Positions 18,363 to 27,001 of a stretch of 32,990 nt of DNA are shown here, piece after piece (positions within the stretch are counted from its first letter, which is position 1; each line of letters begins with the position of its first letter). The position numbers and the translations under genes were made by a program. The notes below the pieces were generated by a model. It saw only the letters and a program-made list of their open reading frames with translations, made no database searches and had not been told where the DNA came from. Source of the stretch: JAZSNA01 sp045536135 (GTDB taxonomy: Bacteria > Pseudomonadota > Alphaproteobacteria > CAAHEQ01 > UBA3637); NCBI GenBank assembly GCA_045536135.1, contig JAZSNA010000018.1:1-32990 (forward strand), in the 5' to 3' direction.

Positions 18363-18946
18363 TAAAAAAAATTATAGTCTTTCTGTTTCTGGCGGCTTGT
18401 GCACAAACAACATTGGTTATTCCGACAACATATATCGGTTTATCACCCAGCGTTCCACCACCCCAAACTTCCGTTCAAATTACCGAAAAAAAGGAAACCG
18501 CTACGCCGACTTCAAAAACACAAGTTAACAAAACACCGACAAAAGCAAATAAAAAGTCTTCTGAAACCGTCAAAGTGCCAAAATCATCCGGACAAATGGC
18601 TTGGCCCGTCAAAGGAGATATTGTCAAATCATTTTCTAAAACAAATAATGGTATCAATATCGGGGCTAAATTGGGGACCGAAGTCAAAGCCAGCGAAAAC
18701 GGTGTTGTCGTTTATGCTGATGATAAATTAAAAGGTTTTGGCAACTTAATATTGATAAAACATTCTGATGATTTTGTGACGGCCTATGGCCATCTGGATG
18801 AAATTCATGTCCAAAAGAATCAGACCCTTACCCGAGGGCAAGTTATCGGAACTGTTGGTAAAACCGGAAAAGTTAAATGGCCTCAATTACACTTTGAGAT
18901 TCGAAAAAAGACAAATCCGGTTGATCCGATTCGTTATTTACCTTGA
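18359..18946 (+). CDS. NlpD-like lipoprotein with degenerate LytM domain
   Basis: 195 residues. The signal ends in lipobox LAAC with Cys14. A Pro/Thr/Lys-rich linker (about 25-78) leads to a LytM/M23 fold (80-195) that resembles the C-terminus of E. coli NlpD through FGNLILIKHSDDF, AYGHLD, LHFEIR and the terminal PIRYLP. Active M23 enzymes bind zinc with HxxxD and HxH. Here the first site reads NNGIN (96-100) and the second QLH (176-178), so the metal site is lost. Family knowledge: such domains activate cell-separation amidases rather than cutting peptidoglycan. The LysM domain usual in NlpD is missing. The start overlaps the birA stop (ATGA) and has GGAG upstream. It is the last gene of the long cluster, and the dksA promoter overlaps its stop. 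Confidence 0.85.
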   Translation: MIKKIIVFLFLAACAQTTLVIPTTYIGLSPSVPPPQTSVQITEKKETATPTSKTQVNKTPTKANKKSSETVKVPKSSGQMAWPVKGDIVKSFSKTNNGINIGAKLGTEVKASENGVVVYADDKLKGFGNLILIKHSDDFVTAYGHLDEIHVQKNQTLTRGQVIGTVGKTGKVKWPQLHFEIRKKTNPVDPIRYLP

Positions 18947-18971
18947 CAACAGGGGAAAAAAACATTATTCT
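18943..18971 (+). promoter_or_regulatory. Promoter of dksA-yacG
   Basis: TTGACA at 18943-18948 is a perfect -35 that overlaps the stop codon of the nlpD-like gene. TATTCT at 18966-18971 lies after an optimal 17-nt spacer. A consensus AGGAGG (18995-19000) sits 7 nt before the dksA ATG, so strong independent expression is likely. Confidence 0.6.
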
Positions 18972-19007
18972 GTTATAAATAACTAGTAGAAAAAAGGAGG
19001 CACTATC

Positions 19008-19448
19008 ATGTTAAAAGTTGATTTACCACCCAAATATAAACCTTCTGAAAAAGAGGAATATATGTGTCCAGAACAATTGGAATATTTTCGTCGAAAATTA
19101 ATTGACTGGAAAGACAGCCTTTTACAAGGGTCCGAAGATACTTTGGAAAATCTTGAAACCGAAGGCGGTTTTCAAGAACCGGATATTACTGATCGTGCTT
19201 CATTGGAAACAGATACGGCTTTGGAATTACGGGCAAAAGAACGTGTTAATAAATTAATCAAAAAAATTGATGAAGCATTAAAACGTATCGAAGACGGAAC
19301 TTTCGGCTTTTGTACCGAAACCGGTGAACCCATCGGGTTAAAAAGATTGGAAGCTCGTCCGGTCACAAAGTTATGTATCGAGGCACAAGAACGTCACGAA
19401 AGAATGGAGAATACTCAAATTGGATACATCCCCAAATTCTCCAACTAG
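19008..19448 (+). CDS. dksA: RNA polymerase-binding transcription factor DksA, two-cysteine type
   Basis: Binds the RNA polymerase secondary channel and, with ppGpp, retunes transcription in the stringent response. 146 residues. The coiled-coil tip keeps the acidic DxxDxA motif (Asp59, Asp62, Ala64). The C-terminal finger normally has four zinc cysteines; here it reads CTET (Cys102, Thr105) and CIEA (Cys123, Ala126), leaving two. The conserved GLKRLEARP lies between them. Two-cysteine DksA variants are known, including Pseudomonas DksA2, and are described as functioning without tightly bound zinc. It has the best ribosome site in the window (AGGAGG) and its own promoter. yacG overlaps its 3' end by 29 nt. 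Confidence 0.95.
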   Translation: MLKVDLPPKYKPSEKEEYMCPEQLEYFRRKLIDWKDSLLQGSEDTLENLETEGGFQEPDITDRASLETDTALELRAKERVNKLIKKIDEALKRIEDGTFGFCTETGEPIGLKRLEARPVTKLCIEAQERHERMENTQIGYIPKFSN

Positions 19449-19608
19449 ATGTCCGATTTGCAACAATCATTCCGTTAAGGAATATATGCCCTTTTGTTCC
19501 AAAAGGTGTGCGGATATTGACTTAAACCGTTGGTTAAAAGGTACTTATGCCATTCATACGAATGAAGCACCGGATGACGATGGTATTATTCAGGATTCGG
19601 AAAGTTAA
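19420..19608 (+). CDS. yacG: YacG zinc-binding DNA gyrase inhibitor
   Basis: 62 residues, the usual YacG size. The four zinc ligands are present as CPIC (Cys11, Cys14) and CSKRC (Cys26, Cys30), followed by ADIDLNRWLKG, which is strongly conserved in the family. Family knowledge: E. coli YacG binds GyrB and blocks DNA binding. The start appears to be TTG at 19420, inside dksA; no in-frame ATG lies before the cysteines, and GGAG at 19406-19409 is 10 nt upstream. The weak start and the 29-nt overlap imply low, dksA-coupled expression. The 3' end overlaps the convergent methyltransferase gene by 23 nt. Confidence 0.9.
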   Translation: MDTSPNSPTRCPICNNHSVKEYMPFCSKRCADIDLNRWLKGTYAIHTNEAPDDDGIIQDSES

Positions 19609-20296
19609 ACCTTTTCCCTCGTAAAATATCATTTATTTCAGGATAATATGTTCCGTTTTTTTGATGAATAATAATGGGTTTGTTGATTTTTGTTTCCGTT
19701 TTTCGTCCCAAAGTTCCCTGTATAACCACACGATTTGCCATTTCGTTTTCTTTGGAATAAATCGGATAGATTTGGATATTTCCCAATTTTTTTTCCATTA
19801 AAGGTAATATCTTACCCAAATCTCCGGGCCGTATCATTAAGGTTAATGTCCCCTTGGGTTTGATTTTTTTCATAGAGAATAAAACCCATTTTTCCAAGGG
19901 AACAACAATATGATGAGCTCGTTTTTTATATTCAGATTGTCCGTTTGACGATTCGCTGTAAAACGGCGGATTAGAAACGACATGATCAAAAAAACGTCCC
20001 TTTAAAACATCTTTTTCGGTGATATCCATTTCAATCAATTCAATATCAAATTGATTAAGTGTTGCATTAACCCTTGCTTCATCCAATGCCGGTCTGAAAT
20101 TATCAATCCCGCATACTTTTATATTCGGATTTTCGGCCATTAAACACATTGAAATCACACCGGTACCCACACCAATATCCAAAATACTCTGTCCCGTTTT
20201 TACGGCAACAAAAGAAGACAATAAAACAGCATCACTGGTCGCTTTATATAATTTTTGTACCAGTTTTATTCGTCCGCCTAAAAATTCGTCACTCAT
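19586..20296 (-). CDS. TrmN6-like tRNA1(Val) adenine-N6 methyltransferase
   Basis: 236-residue class I SAM-dependent methyltransferase. Motif I is DIGVGTGVISM (40-50), and the catalytic NPPF (109-112) is the signature of N6-adenine or amino-group transfer. The upstream GGRIKLVQKLYKATSDAVLLSSF region and overall size match the YfiC/TrmN6 family, which modifies A37 of tRNA-Val. A 16S rRNA or protein target cannot be fully excluded. The ATG at 20296 follows an AGAGGG site. The gene is convergent with yacG, sharing 23 nt at the 3' ends, and divergent from alaS across a 92-nt gap. Confidence 0.85.
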   Translation of the reverse strand: MSDEFLGGRIKLVQKLYKATSDAVLLSSFVAVKTGQSILDIGVGTGVISMCLMAENPNIKVCGIDNFRPALDEARVNATLNQFDIELIEMDITEKDVLKGRFFDHVVSNPPFYSESSNGQSEYKKRAHHIVVPLEKWVLFSMKKIKPKGTLTLMIRPGDLGKILPLMEKKLGNIQIYPIYSKENEMANRVVIQGTLGRKTETKINKPIIIHQKNGTYYPEINDILRGKRFNFPNPE

Positions 20297-20333
20297 TTTT
20301 CCCTCTTTTTTTTTAAAGATAACATAATTATCC

Positions 20334-20362
20334 TTGAAAAAAAAGATATTTTATGGTAAAAA
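20334..20362 (+). promoter_or_regulatory. Weak candidate promoter of alaS
   Basis: TTGAAA at 20334-20339 is a good -35. With a 17-nt spacer TAAAAA at 20357-20362 is a partial -10. The region is A-rich, so chance matches are easy, but a promoter must lie in this 92-nt divergent gap. Confidence 0.3.
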
Positions 20363-20388
20363 ACATAAAAAAAATAAAGGATAAAAAA

Positions 20389-23004
20389 ATGACAATAACA
20401 AATGATATACGAACAAAATTTTTAGACTACTTTAAAAAACAGGATCACACCATCGTTGATCCGTCTCCGCTCATTCCACAGAATGATCCGACTTTGATGT
20501 TTACAAACTCTGGAATGGTCCAATTTAAAGATTACTTGGCCGGAACTGTTAAACCGCCTTTTCCACGGGCTGCAACATGTCAAAAATCCGTTCGTGCCGG
20601 TGGCAAACATAATGATTTAGACAATGTCGGATATACATTAAGACATCACACTTTTTTTGAAATGCTCGGTAATTTTTCTTTTGGCGACTATTTTAAAGAA
20701 AAAGCAATCTACTATGCATGGGATTTTTTAACCAATGAGCTTGGATTGGATAAGTCTAAATTATATATGACCGTATATCATACAGATGATGAAGCCTTTA
20801 ATTTATGGAAAAAAATTGCCGGTGTTCATGATGACCGCATCATCAGAATCGCAACAAAAGATAATTTTTGGCAAATGGGGGATACCGGTCCTTGCGGTCC
20901 TTGTTCCGAAATTTTTTATGACCATGGCGATAAATATTGGGGCGGCAAACCCGGAACACCTGAAGAAGACGGAGATCGTTTTATTGAAATTTGGAACTTG
21001 GTTTTTGATCAATTTGAAGATTTACCCGGTGGAGAACGTATCTCTACACCGACCCCCAGTATTGATACAGGCTCAGGTTTGGAACGTTTAAGTGCTATTT
21101 TACACGGGTCTAATGATAACTATGCCATTGATGTTATGCGATCCATCATAGAAACAACGGCAGGTCTTGCGAATGTAGATCCGGACGGCGAACATCGAGT
21201 ATCTTTACGCGTCATTGCCGACCACCTCCGGTCTTCAAGTTTTTTAATCGCAGACGGCGTTTTACCGTCCAACGAAGGACGCGGATATGTTTTACGCCGT
21301 ATTATGCGTCGGGCGATGAGGCATATTCATATGTTGGGTCAAAAAGATGCTCTGATGTATAAGTTATTACCTGAACTTCAAAAACAAATGGGCGTAGCTT
21401 ACCCGGAAATTATTCGGGCAAATGCGCTTATCAGCGAAACACTAAAAAATGAAGAAGAACGTTTCCATGTTATGCTTGAAAATGGCTTAAAATTGTTGGA
21501 TGAAGAAGTTAAAAATCTTTCAGACGGAGAACCTTTATCCGGAGAAGTCGCATTTAAATTACATGATACTTATGGCTTTCCGTTGGATTTGACAATAGAT
21601 GCTTTACGAAACAAAAATATTACCGTTGATACCGAAGGCTTTAAAGGGTTAATGGAAAAGCAGCGGCAACAATCGGCATGGGCCGGAACCGGGGATAGCG
21701 CGAATGAAGCAATTTACAAAGAATTAACCAAAAATATTCCAATGACGCAATTTACCGGCTATGAAGAATATTCTTCAACCGGTAAAATTCTGGCCATCAT
21801 CTTGGACGATAAATTAACCGCCAAGTTAGATACGACTCAAACCGCATCTGTTATTACAAATAAAACACCGTTTTGGGCAACTTGTGGCGGACAAAGCGGA
21901 GATATCGGCTACATCAAAACCGAACACGGTCTTTTTAAGGTTTCCGATACCGTTAAAAAATTAGATTATACTGTTCATATTGGACAACTGGAAAGCGGGT
22001 CTGTTTCTGCCGGTGATATGGCTGAACTTAATATCGACATCCCCTATCGTATGAATACTTCCGCCCACCACAGTGCAACTCATTTATTGCAATATGCTCT
22101 GCAACAAGTATTGGGTAATCACGTGGCTCAGAAGGGGTCTTTTGTCGGACCGGATGGATTGAGATTTGACTTTTCACACACAAAACCATTATCAGATGAG
22201 GAGATTGAAGCGGTTGAAAATATAGTTAATCAAACTATTTTAACATCCAAACCATCAGATATTCAAACCATGTCTTTGGAAAAAGCTATGGAAAGCGGAG
22301 CAATGGCTTTGTTTGGCGAAAAATACGGACAAACCGTTCGTGTTGTTCGCTTGGATAAATCCGTTGAATTATGTGGCGGAACTCATGTTGATAATATCGG
22401 GAAAATCGGTGTTTTCAAAATTGTATCTCAAACCGGTGTTTCAGCCGGTGTTCGCCGAATTGAAGCCAAAGTCGGATTATCCGCAATTCAATTCATTAAA
22501 AATGAAGAAAAATTATTATGGGATGCAATCAACTGCTTAAAAACAAATATCAACGACTTTTCTCAAAAAGTTAAAAACATCGTTGACCAAAATAAAGAAT
22601 TGGATAAAAAGTTAAAAGAAATGCACAAAAAAGCCGCTTATATCGGAACAAATCCCAATCGGGTTGAAAGTGCTAAAAAAGTCGGTTCTGTTAATTTTGT
22701 TTCAAAAATCGTTGATAACTTAAATCCAAAAGAATTAAAATCCATGGTTGATGAAATAAAGAAAAACCTGTCTTTTGGAATTATTACTTTAATTACCCGG
22801 TTTGAAAATAAGGCCTCTATCGTTGTCGGCGTGACAAATGATTTGACGGATAAATTTAATGCCATTGAATTAGTCAAAATCGGTGTACAAGAACTTGGCG
22901 GTCAAGGGGGCGGAGGCCGTGCTGATATGGCACAAGGCGGTGGTCCAAATATCCAAAATACCGAAAAAGCAATAAATGCAATTGAAAGAGCTATTGAAAA
23001 ATGA
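20389..23004 (+). CDS. alaS: Alanyl-tRNA synthetase
   Basis: Charges and proofreads tRNA-Ala. From the chosen start it has 871 residues (E. coli 876). The N-terminus TNDIRTKFLDYF and the class II catalytic core with HTFFEMLGNFSFGDYF are typical. The editing domain carries the zinc motif HHSATH (near 560) and CGGTH (near 661). The C-terminal C-Ala domain ends with GGGGRADMAQGGG. Start choice: ATG 20389 has AAAGGA about 7 nt upstream and yields the conserved N-terminus. An in-frame ATG at 20353 would add 12 lysine-rich residues and lacks a ribosome site. The LOG gene overlaps its stop (ATGA). Confidence 0.96.
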   Translation: MTITNDIRTKFLDYFKKQDHTIVDPSPLIPQNDPTLMFTNSGMVQFKDYLAGTVKPPFPRAATCQKSVRAGGKHNDLDNVGYTLRHHTFFEMLGNFSFGDYFKEKAIYYAWDFLTNELGLDKSKLYMTVYHTDDEAFNLWKKIAGVHDDRIIRIATKDNFWQMGDTGPCGPCSEIFYDHGDKYWGGKPGTPEEDGDRFIEIWNLVFDQFEDLPGGERISTPTPSIDTGSGLERLSAILHGSNDNYAIDVMRSIIETTAGLANVDPDGEHRVSLRVIADHLRSSSFLIADGVLPSNEGRGYVLRRIMRRAMRHIHMLGQKDALMYKLLPELQKQMGVAYPEIIRANALISETLKNEEERFHVMLENGLKLLDEEVKNLSDGEPLSGEVAFKLHDTYGFPLDLTIDALRNKNITVDTEGFKGLMEKQRQQSAWAGTGDSANEAIYKELTKNIPMTQFTGYEEYSSTGKILAIILDDKLTAKLDTTQTASVITNKTPFWATCGGQSGDIGYIKTEHGLFKVSDTVKKLDYTVHIGQLESGSVSAGDMAELNIDIPYRMNTSAHHSATHLLQYALQQVLGNHVAQKGSFVGPDGLRFDFSHTKPLSDEEIEAVENIVNQTILTSKPSDIQTMSLEKAMESGAMALFGEKYGQTVRVVRLDKSVELCGGTHVDNIGKIGVFKIVSQTGVSAGVRRIEAKVGLSAIQFIKNEEKLLWDAINCLKTNINDFSQKVKNIVDQNKELDKKLKEMHKKAAYIGTNPNRVESAKKVGSVNFVSKIVDNLNPKELKSMVDEIKKNLSFGIITLITRFENKASIVVGVTNDLTDKFNAIELVKIGVQELGGQGGGGRADMAQGGGPNIQNTEKAINAIERAIEK

Positions 23005-23594
23005 AGAAAGAAACCGTCGGTATATTTTGTTCATCCCAATATACATCTATTAATAAATTACCGCAAGCGGTCAATATTTTTACCTCTCGCTTATCTCAAA
23101 AAGGATATCGGGTCATTTTCGGGGGCGGACAAAAAGGACTAATGGGCGAAGTTTATAAAGGCGCAATTCGTTCCAATCCACGCTATTTGGTCGGAATACC
23201 GCTATTTTCTTTTTTGGGTGAACTAAAAACAAAGAAACATTTCGACAAATTATATCTTGCCAAAACATTGGGAAAACGTAAAGATTTATTTGTAAAATAT
23301 TCAGATTATTTTGTTGTTTTGCCTGGTGCTGTCGGAACAATTGACGAATTTTTTCATTGCGCGGTTTTATCGGCTTATGGTGAAATGGACAAGCCAATTA
23401 TTATTGTTAATATAAATGGCTTTTGGAATGATTTGATTAAACTGATTTTACATCCGGTTCATCATCATCTTTTAAGAAAAGAAAACTTGAAGAATATTTA
23501 TGTTGTTGACCGATTAAAGGAAGTCATTCCCTGTATCAAGCATCTGAGCAAAAAGGATCGTCTGATTAACCGTTTTAATTACGATCAATTGTAA
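23001..23594 (+). CDS. LOG-family nucleotide phosphoribohydrolase-like protein
   Basis: 197 residues with a Rossmann-like fold of the LOG family, whose members release the base from nucleoside 5'-monophosphates. GGGQKGLMGEVYKGA (41-55) matches the first family signature. The second, normally PGGxGTxxE, reads PGAVGTIDE (108-116), so the second glycine is alanine, while Thr113 and Glu116 are kept. Members are often annotated as lysine decarboxylases, which is incorrect for this group. The start overlaps the alaS stop by ATGA. Its 3' end is only 2 nt from the convergent FAD oxidoreductase gene, without a terminator. The natural substrate in bacteria is usually unclear. Confidence 0.85.
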   Translation: MKKETVGIFCSSQYTSINKLPQAVNIFTSRLSQKGYRVIFGGGQKGLMGEVYKGAIRSNPRYLVGIPLFSFLGELKTKKHFDKLYLAKTLGKRKDLFVKYSDYFVVLPGAVGTIDEFFHCAVLSAYGEMDKPIIIVNINGFWNDLIKLILHPVHHHLLRKENLKNIYVVDRLKEVIPCIKHLSKKDRLINRFNYDQL

Positions 23595-23596
23595 AA

Positions 23597-25117
23597 CTAT
23601 CCTTCATGGTATTCTTTTTCGGCGTTTACCGTCCAAACAGATGATTTTTCGGTCTGACCCATAAGAATTTCTGTCGTTTTAAACGCACTTAAAATCGAAT
23701 GATCCATATTATTATATCGATGTAATCCATTACGTCCGATTGGATAAAAATTTTGAATACTGTCTATATAATTTTGAACAGATTTAAAATCCTTATAAAC
23801 CCCAAAATATCCCGGATATGCCTTTTCAACACGGCAAGATGTATGATCCAGAACATCTTCTTTATCAATAAAGCCTATTTTGACGGCCTCATCTATTGCC
23901 ATTTGTTCAAAATCTTTTTCTGGCATTTTCCATAAATCATCTGCTTGATTACAAAAATATTCTAACCCAATCCATACATGATTTTTAAATCCGTTAACCA
24001 TATACGGACTCCAATTATTAAAAATTTGAATTCGTCCTAATTTGACAAACGGTTCTTGAATATAAATCCAAGTATCCGGAATCAATTCATTTAATGTTTT
24101 AATTTTGGTTTTATTTTTAATTTTTAATTTATTAACCAATATACCGACCGTTCTGAAATCCCGATATTCCAAATTAACGGCAACATCACAGATTGATTTT
24201 GGGACATTTCCTTTCATCCGTTCGAATAGGTCTTTAATCGGCATTGACGAAATAACATAATCTGGACTTATTTCGCAAACTTCATTATTATTTTTATATT
24301 TAACTTTACAAATCTTTCCATCCTTTAATTGCAAATCAACCACTTCCGATTGAAGTAAAATTTTTCCGCCGGCATCTTTTATTTTTTCAGCAATCGTTTC
24401 ATATAATTGTCCCGGACCAAATTTGGGATAATCAAAAGCATCAATTAAACTGGTTTCGTTCGTTTTAACAAAAAAGCTTTTAATTATTTTTAATACCGAA
24501 ATTCCTTTTATTCGTTGAGCGCCCCACTCGGCTGAAATTTCCCCACACGATTTTCCCCATAATTTTTCCGTATAATCTTTGAAAAATGTTTGATATAATT
24601 CTTTTCCGAAACGATTGATAAAAAAATCCTCCAAAGATTTTTCTTTTTTGGGAAAACAAAGTGCTTTAAGATAAGAAAAACCAATTTTAATAATCCGGTA
24701 AAATCCAAGATTTTTAATTGTTGTTAAATTAAACGATATCGGATAATTAAAAAACTTTTTCAAATAGAAAATTCGAGACAATCTGTTCCGATGTAAAAAA
24801 ACCTCATCCGTCTTTTCAGGGTCCGCAGAACCGTGAGAAAATTCCAGACGATCTAATAAAATATCATCCTTTGCCGGAAAACCTTGACATGGGAATATAT
24901 CCTTCCAAAAATCAGAAACAACTTTTGATTTAGTAAAAAAGCGATGTCCACCCATATCCATATAATTACCTTTATAGGCAACAGTCGTTGAAATTCCCCC
25001 TATAAAATTATTTTTTTCCAAAATAATCGGTTCTATATCCGTTTTTTGAATTAAATCATAAGCCATGGACAGACCGGCCGGACCTGCCCCGATAATAAGA
25101 GCCACTTTTTTCTTCAT
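23597..25117 (-). CDS. FAD-dependent oxidoreductase, UDP-galactopyranose mutase / protoporphyrinogen oxidase-like
   Basis: 506 residues. The N-terminal dinucleotide-binding motif is GAGPAGLSMAYDL (10-22) with an acidic strand end (EKNNFIGG) and MDMGGHRFF, as in the NAD(P)-binding amine-oxidase/UGM-like superfamily. A C-terminal FAD-contact region contains YPIGRNGLHRYNNMDHS. Relatives are frequently found in polysaccharide clusters, where they act on nucleotide sugars or isoprenoid-linked substrates, but the substrate here cannot be read from sequence. There is no signal peptide or membrane segment. The ATG at 25117 directly follows the accC stop (0 nt), so it is co-transcribed with accB-accC, an uncommon arrangement. 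Convergent with the LOG gene. Confidence 0.8.
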   Translation of the reverse strand: MKKKVALIIGAGPAGLSMAYDLIQKTDIEPIILEKNNFIGGISTTVAYKGNYMDMGGHRFFTKSKVVSDFWKDIFPCQGFPAKDDILLDRLEFSHGSADPEKTDEVFLHRNRLSRIFYLKKFFNYPISFNLTTIKNLGFYRIIKIGFSYLKALCFPKKEKSLEDFFINRFGKELYQTFFKDYTEKLWGKSCGEISAEWGAQRIKGISVLKIIKSFFVKTNETSLIDAFDYPKFGPGQLYETIAEKIKDAGGKILLQSEVVDLQLKDGKICKVKYKNNNEVCEISPDYVISSMPIKDLFERMKGNVPKSICDVAVNLEYRDFRTVGILVNKLKIKNKTKIKTLNELIPDTWIYIQEPFVKLGRIQIFNNWSPYMVNGFKNHVWIGLEYFCNQADDLWKMPEKDFEQMAIDEAVKIGFIDKEDVLDHTSCRVEKAYPGYFGVYKDFKSVQNYIDSIQNFYPIGRNGLHRYNNMDHSILSAFKTTEILMGQTEKSSVWTVNAEKEYHEG

Positions 25118-26458
25118 TTATAAATCCGTTAACATATTTTCTAACCAATGAATATCATAAAAACCATCAATAAATGCCGGTTGAGAAATAATTTGCTGAT
25201 GAAGAGGAATGGTCGTTTCAACCCCTTCTATCACAAATTCCGACAATGATCTTTTTAATCGCATCAGACACTCATTCCGACTGCGACCATAAACAACAAG
25301 TTTGGCAATTAAACTGTCATAAATTGGTGGAATTTTATACCCTGAATACATTGCACTGTCCACACGAACCCAAAGTCCGCCTGGCACATGCCAACACCCA
25401 ATCTGCCCCGGACAAGGAATAAATGTTTTCGAATTTTCGGCATTAATTCGACACTCCATCGCATATCCGTCAAATTGTATGTCTTTTTGTTCATATCCCA
25501 AAGGCTCGCCAGAGGCGATTCGAATTTGTTCCCGAACCAAATCAATACCTGTTCTGGCTTCGGTAATCGGATGTTCAACCTGTAATCGGGTATTCATTTC
25601 CAAAAAGTAAAATTCACCGTTTTCATATAAAAATTCGATTGTTCCCAAGGATGTATAATTTAATTTTTTCATAGCATCCAGAACAATTTGTCCAATCTTT
25701 TCCCGTTGTTCCCGATTAAGAGCCGGTGATGGCGTTTCCTCGACCACTTTTTGATGATTTCGTTGAATAGAACAATCCCGTTCCCCGAAATGAACCACAT
25801 GACCGAAATGATCTCCCAAGACCTGAACCTCGATATGCCGTGGGTTTTGTAAATATTTTTCTAAATATAATGCTCCGTTTCCAAAGGAAACTTTGGCTTC
25901 CCGCTCGGCCATTGAAAATAATTCACTCATTTCGTCCGGATTATTAACGACTTTCATACCTTTTCCGCCACCGCCGTATGCAGCCTTTAACAAAACAGGA
26001 TAACCGATTTTATCCGCCAAATATAACGCTTCTTCAACCCCATTTAAGACACCTTCGGACCCCGGGATAACCGGTAACCCGATTTCAATTGCCGTTTTTT
26101 TAGCCCAAACTTTATCCCCCATACGCCGTATCATATCTGGCTTTGGCCCGATAAAAGTAATTCCATGTTCTTCTATCATTTCGGCGAAATCGGCATTTTC
26201 GGATAAGAAACCATATCCCGGATGTATTGCATCTGCCCCAGTTAAAACGGCAGCCGAGATAATAGATGCTCGATTTAAATATGATTCAGACGATGATGCC
26301 GGTCCGATACAAACAGCCTCATCAGCCAACCGAACATGCATGGCATCCTTATCCGCCGTGGAGTGAACAGCCACCGTTTTTATCCCCATTTCCTGACAAG
26401 CTCGATGTATTCGTAAGGCAATTTCACCACGATTGGCTATCAAAACTTTTTCAAACAT
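25118..26458 (-). CDS. accC: Acetyl-CoA carboxylase, biotin carboxylase subunit
   Basis: Carboxylates the biotin of AccB with ATP and bicarbonate, the first step of fatty-acid synthesis. The 446 residues match AccC (about 450). The N-terminal domain opens KVLIANRGEIALRIHRACQE, the ATP-grasp glycine loop is GGGGKGMKVV, and EKYLQNPRHIEVQVLGD and MNTRLQVEHPITE are standard active-site segments. The start overlaps the accB stop by one base (TAATG). The carboxyltransferase subunits accA and accD are not in the window, as is common. It is expressed from the promoter ahead of accB. Confidence 0.97.
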   Translation of the reverse strand: MFEKVLIANRGEIALRIHRACQEMGIKTVAVHSTADKDAMHVRLADEAVCIGPASSSESYLNRASIISAAVLTGADAIHPGYGFLSENADFAEMIEEHGITFIGPKPDMIRRMGDKVWAKKTAIEIGLPVIPGSEGVLNGVEEALYLADKIGYPVLLKAAYGGGGKGMKVVNNPDEMSELFSMAEREAKVSFGNGALYLEKYLQNPRHIEVQVLGDHFGHVVHFGERDCSIQRNHQKVVEETPSPALNREQREKIGQIVLDAMKKLNYTSLGTIEFLYENGEFYFLEMNTRLQVEHPITEARTGIDLVREQIRIASGEPLGYEQKDIQFDGYAMECRINAENSKTFIPCPGQIGCWHVPGGLWVRVDSAMYSGYKIPPIYDSLIAKLVVYGRSRNECLMRLKRSLSEFVIEGVETTIPLHQQIISQPAFIDGFYDIHWLENMLTDL

Positions 26459-26895
26459 TATTCCACCACAAATAAAGGTTGATCAAACTCTATCATATCC
26501 CCGGTTTCGACTAAAATCTTTTTAATTTTTCCCGGAATATGAGCTTTTATGGGATTAAATGTCTTCATCGCTTCCACCAAGCACAAAGTCTGCCCGACAG
26601 AAACCTCATCCCCGACCTTAACAAAGTTTTCTTTATTCGGATCAGCAGATAAATAAACAACCCCGACCATCGGCGAATTAATTGTTTGTTCTTTAACACC
26701 TTGGTTTTCAATCATGACCGGATGAACAACTTCCGGCACGATAACCGTTTGAGGTTCACGTTCCGAAACCGATTGTGGTTTAGATGACACAACCTTTATA
26801 TAAAATTCCTCTGTTTCATATTCAATTTCAGCCAAATCATTTTCTTTTAATAATTTTGACAAATCATTAACAGCCTTTTGATTTATTTCCTGCAT
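26458..26895 (-). CDS. accB: Biotin carboxyl carrier protein of acetyl-CoA carboxylase
   Basis: Carries CO2 on biotin between AccC and the carboxyltransferase. 145 residues: an N-terminal helical part (1-35) that binds AccC, a Pro/Val/Glu linker (40-70) and a biotinyl domain. The biotinylated lysine is Lys111 in VEAMKTFNPI; the residue after the lysine is Thr rather than the usual Met or Leu. The thumb region is present (PNKENFVKVGD). An AAAGGA ribosome site lies before the ATG at 26895. A clear promoter is just upstream. The ligase that modifies it is probably the birA product at 17712-18362. Confidence 0.96.
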   Translation of the reverse strand: MQEINQKAVNDLSKLLKENDLAEIEYETEEFYIKVVSSKPQSVSEREPQTVIVPEVVHPVMIENQGVKEQTINSPMVGVVYLSADPNKENFVKVGDEVSVGQTLCLVEAMKTFNPIKAHIPGKIKKILVETGDMIEFDQPLFVVE

Positions 26896-26924
26896 ATTTT
26901 ATCCTTTCTATCACATATACACAT

Positions 26925-26952
26925 ATTATATCAGACCGTTTAATAAAAGCAA
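26925..26952 (-). promoter_or_regulatory. Promoter of accB-accC-FAD oxidoreductase operon
   Basis: On the minus strand TATAAT (26925-26930) is a perfect -10, and TTGCTT (26947-26952) lies 16 nt upstream as a partial -35. It drives transcription leftward about 30 nt ahead of accB, back to back with the rightward promoter at 26965-26993. Confidence 0.65.
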
Positions 26953-26964
26953 TTGATATTTTCG

Positions 26965-26993
26965 TGGACAAGAGGCTGTTTCAGTGTTATAAA
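26965..26993 (+). promoter_or_regulatory. Promoter of the TPR gene, implying a leaderless transcript
   Basis: TGGACA (26965-26970) and TATAAA (26988-26993) are separated by exactly 17 nt. A start site 6-9 nt downstream falls at 26999-27002, which is the start codon itself. No purine-rich ribosome site precedes the ATG at 27002, in contrast to almost every other promoter-proximal gene here. Confidence 0.55.
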
Positions 26994-27001
26994 TACAAAT
27001 T

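Noticed and set aside
20353..20388. An upstream ATG adding 12 residues to AlaRS.
   Set aside because: The extension is lysine-rich and unconserved, lacks a ribosome site and overlaps the likely promoter -10. The ATG at 20389 has AAAGGA.
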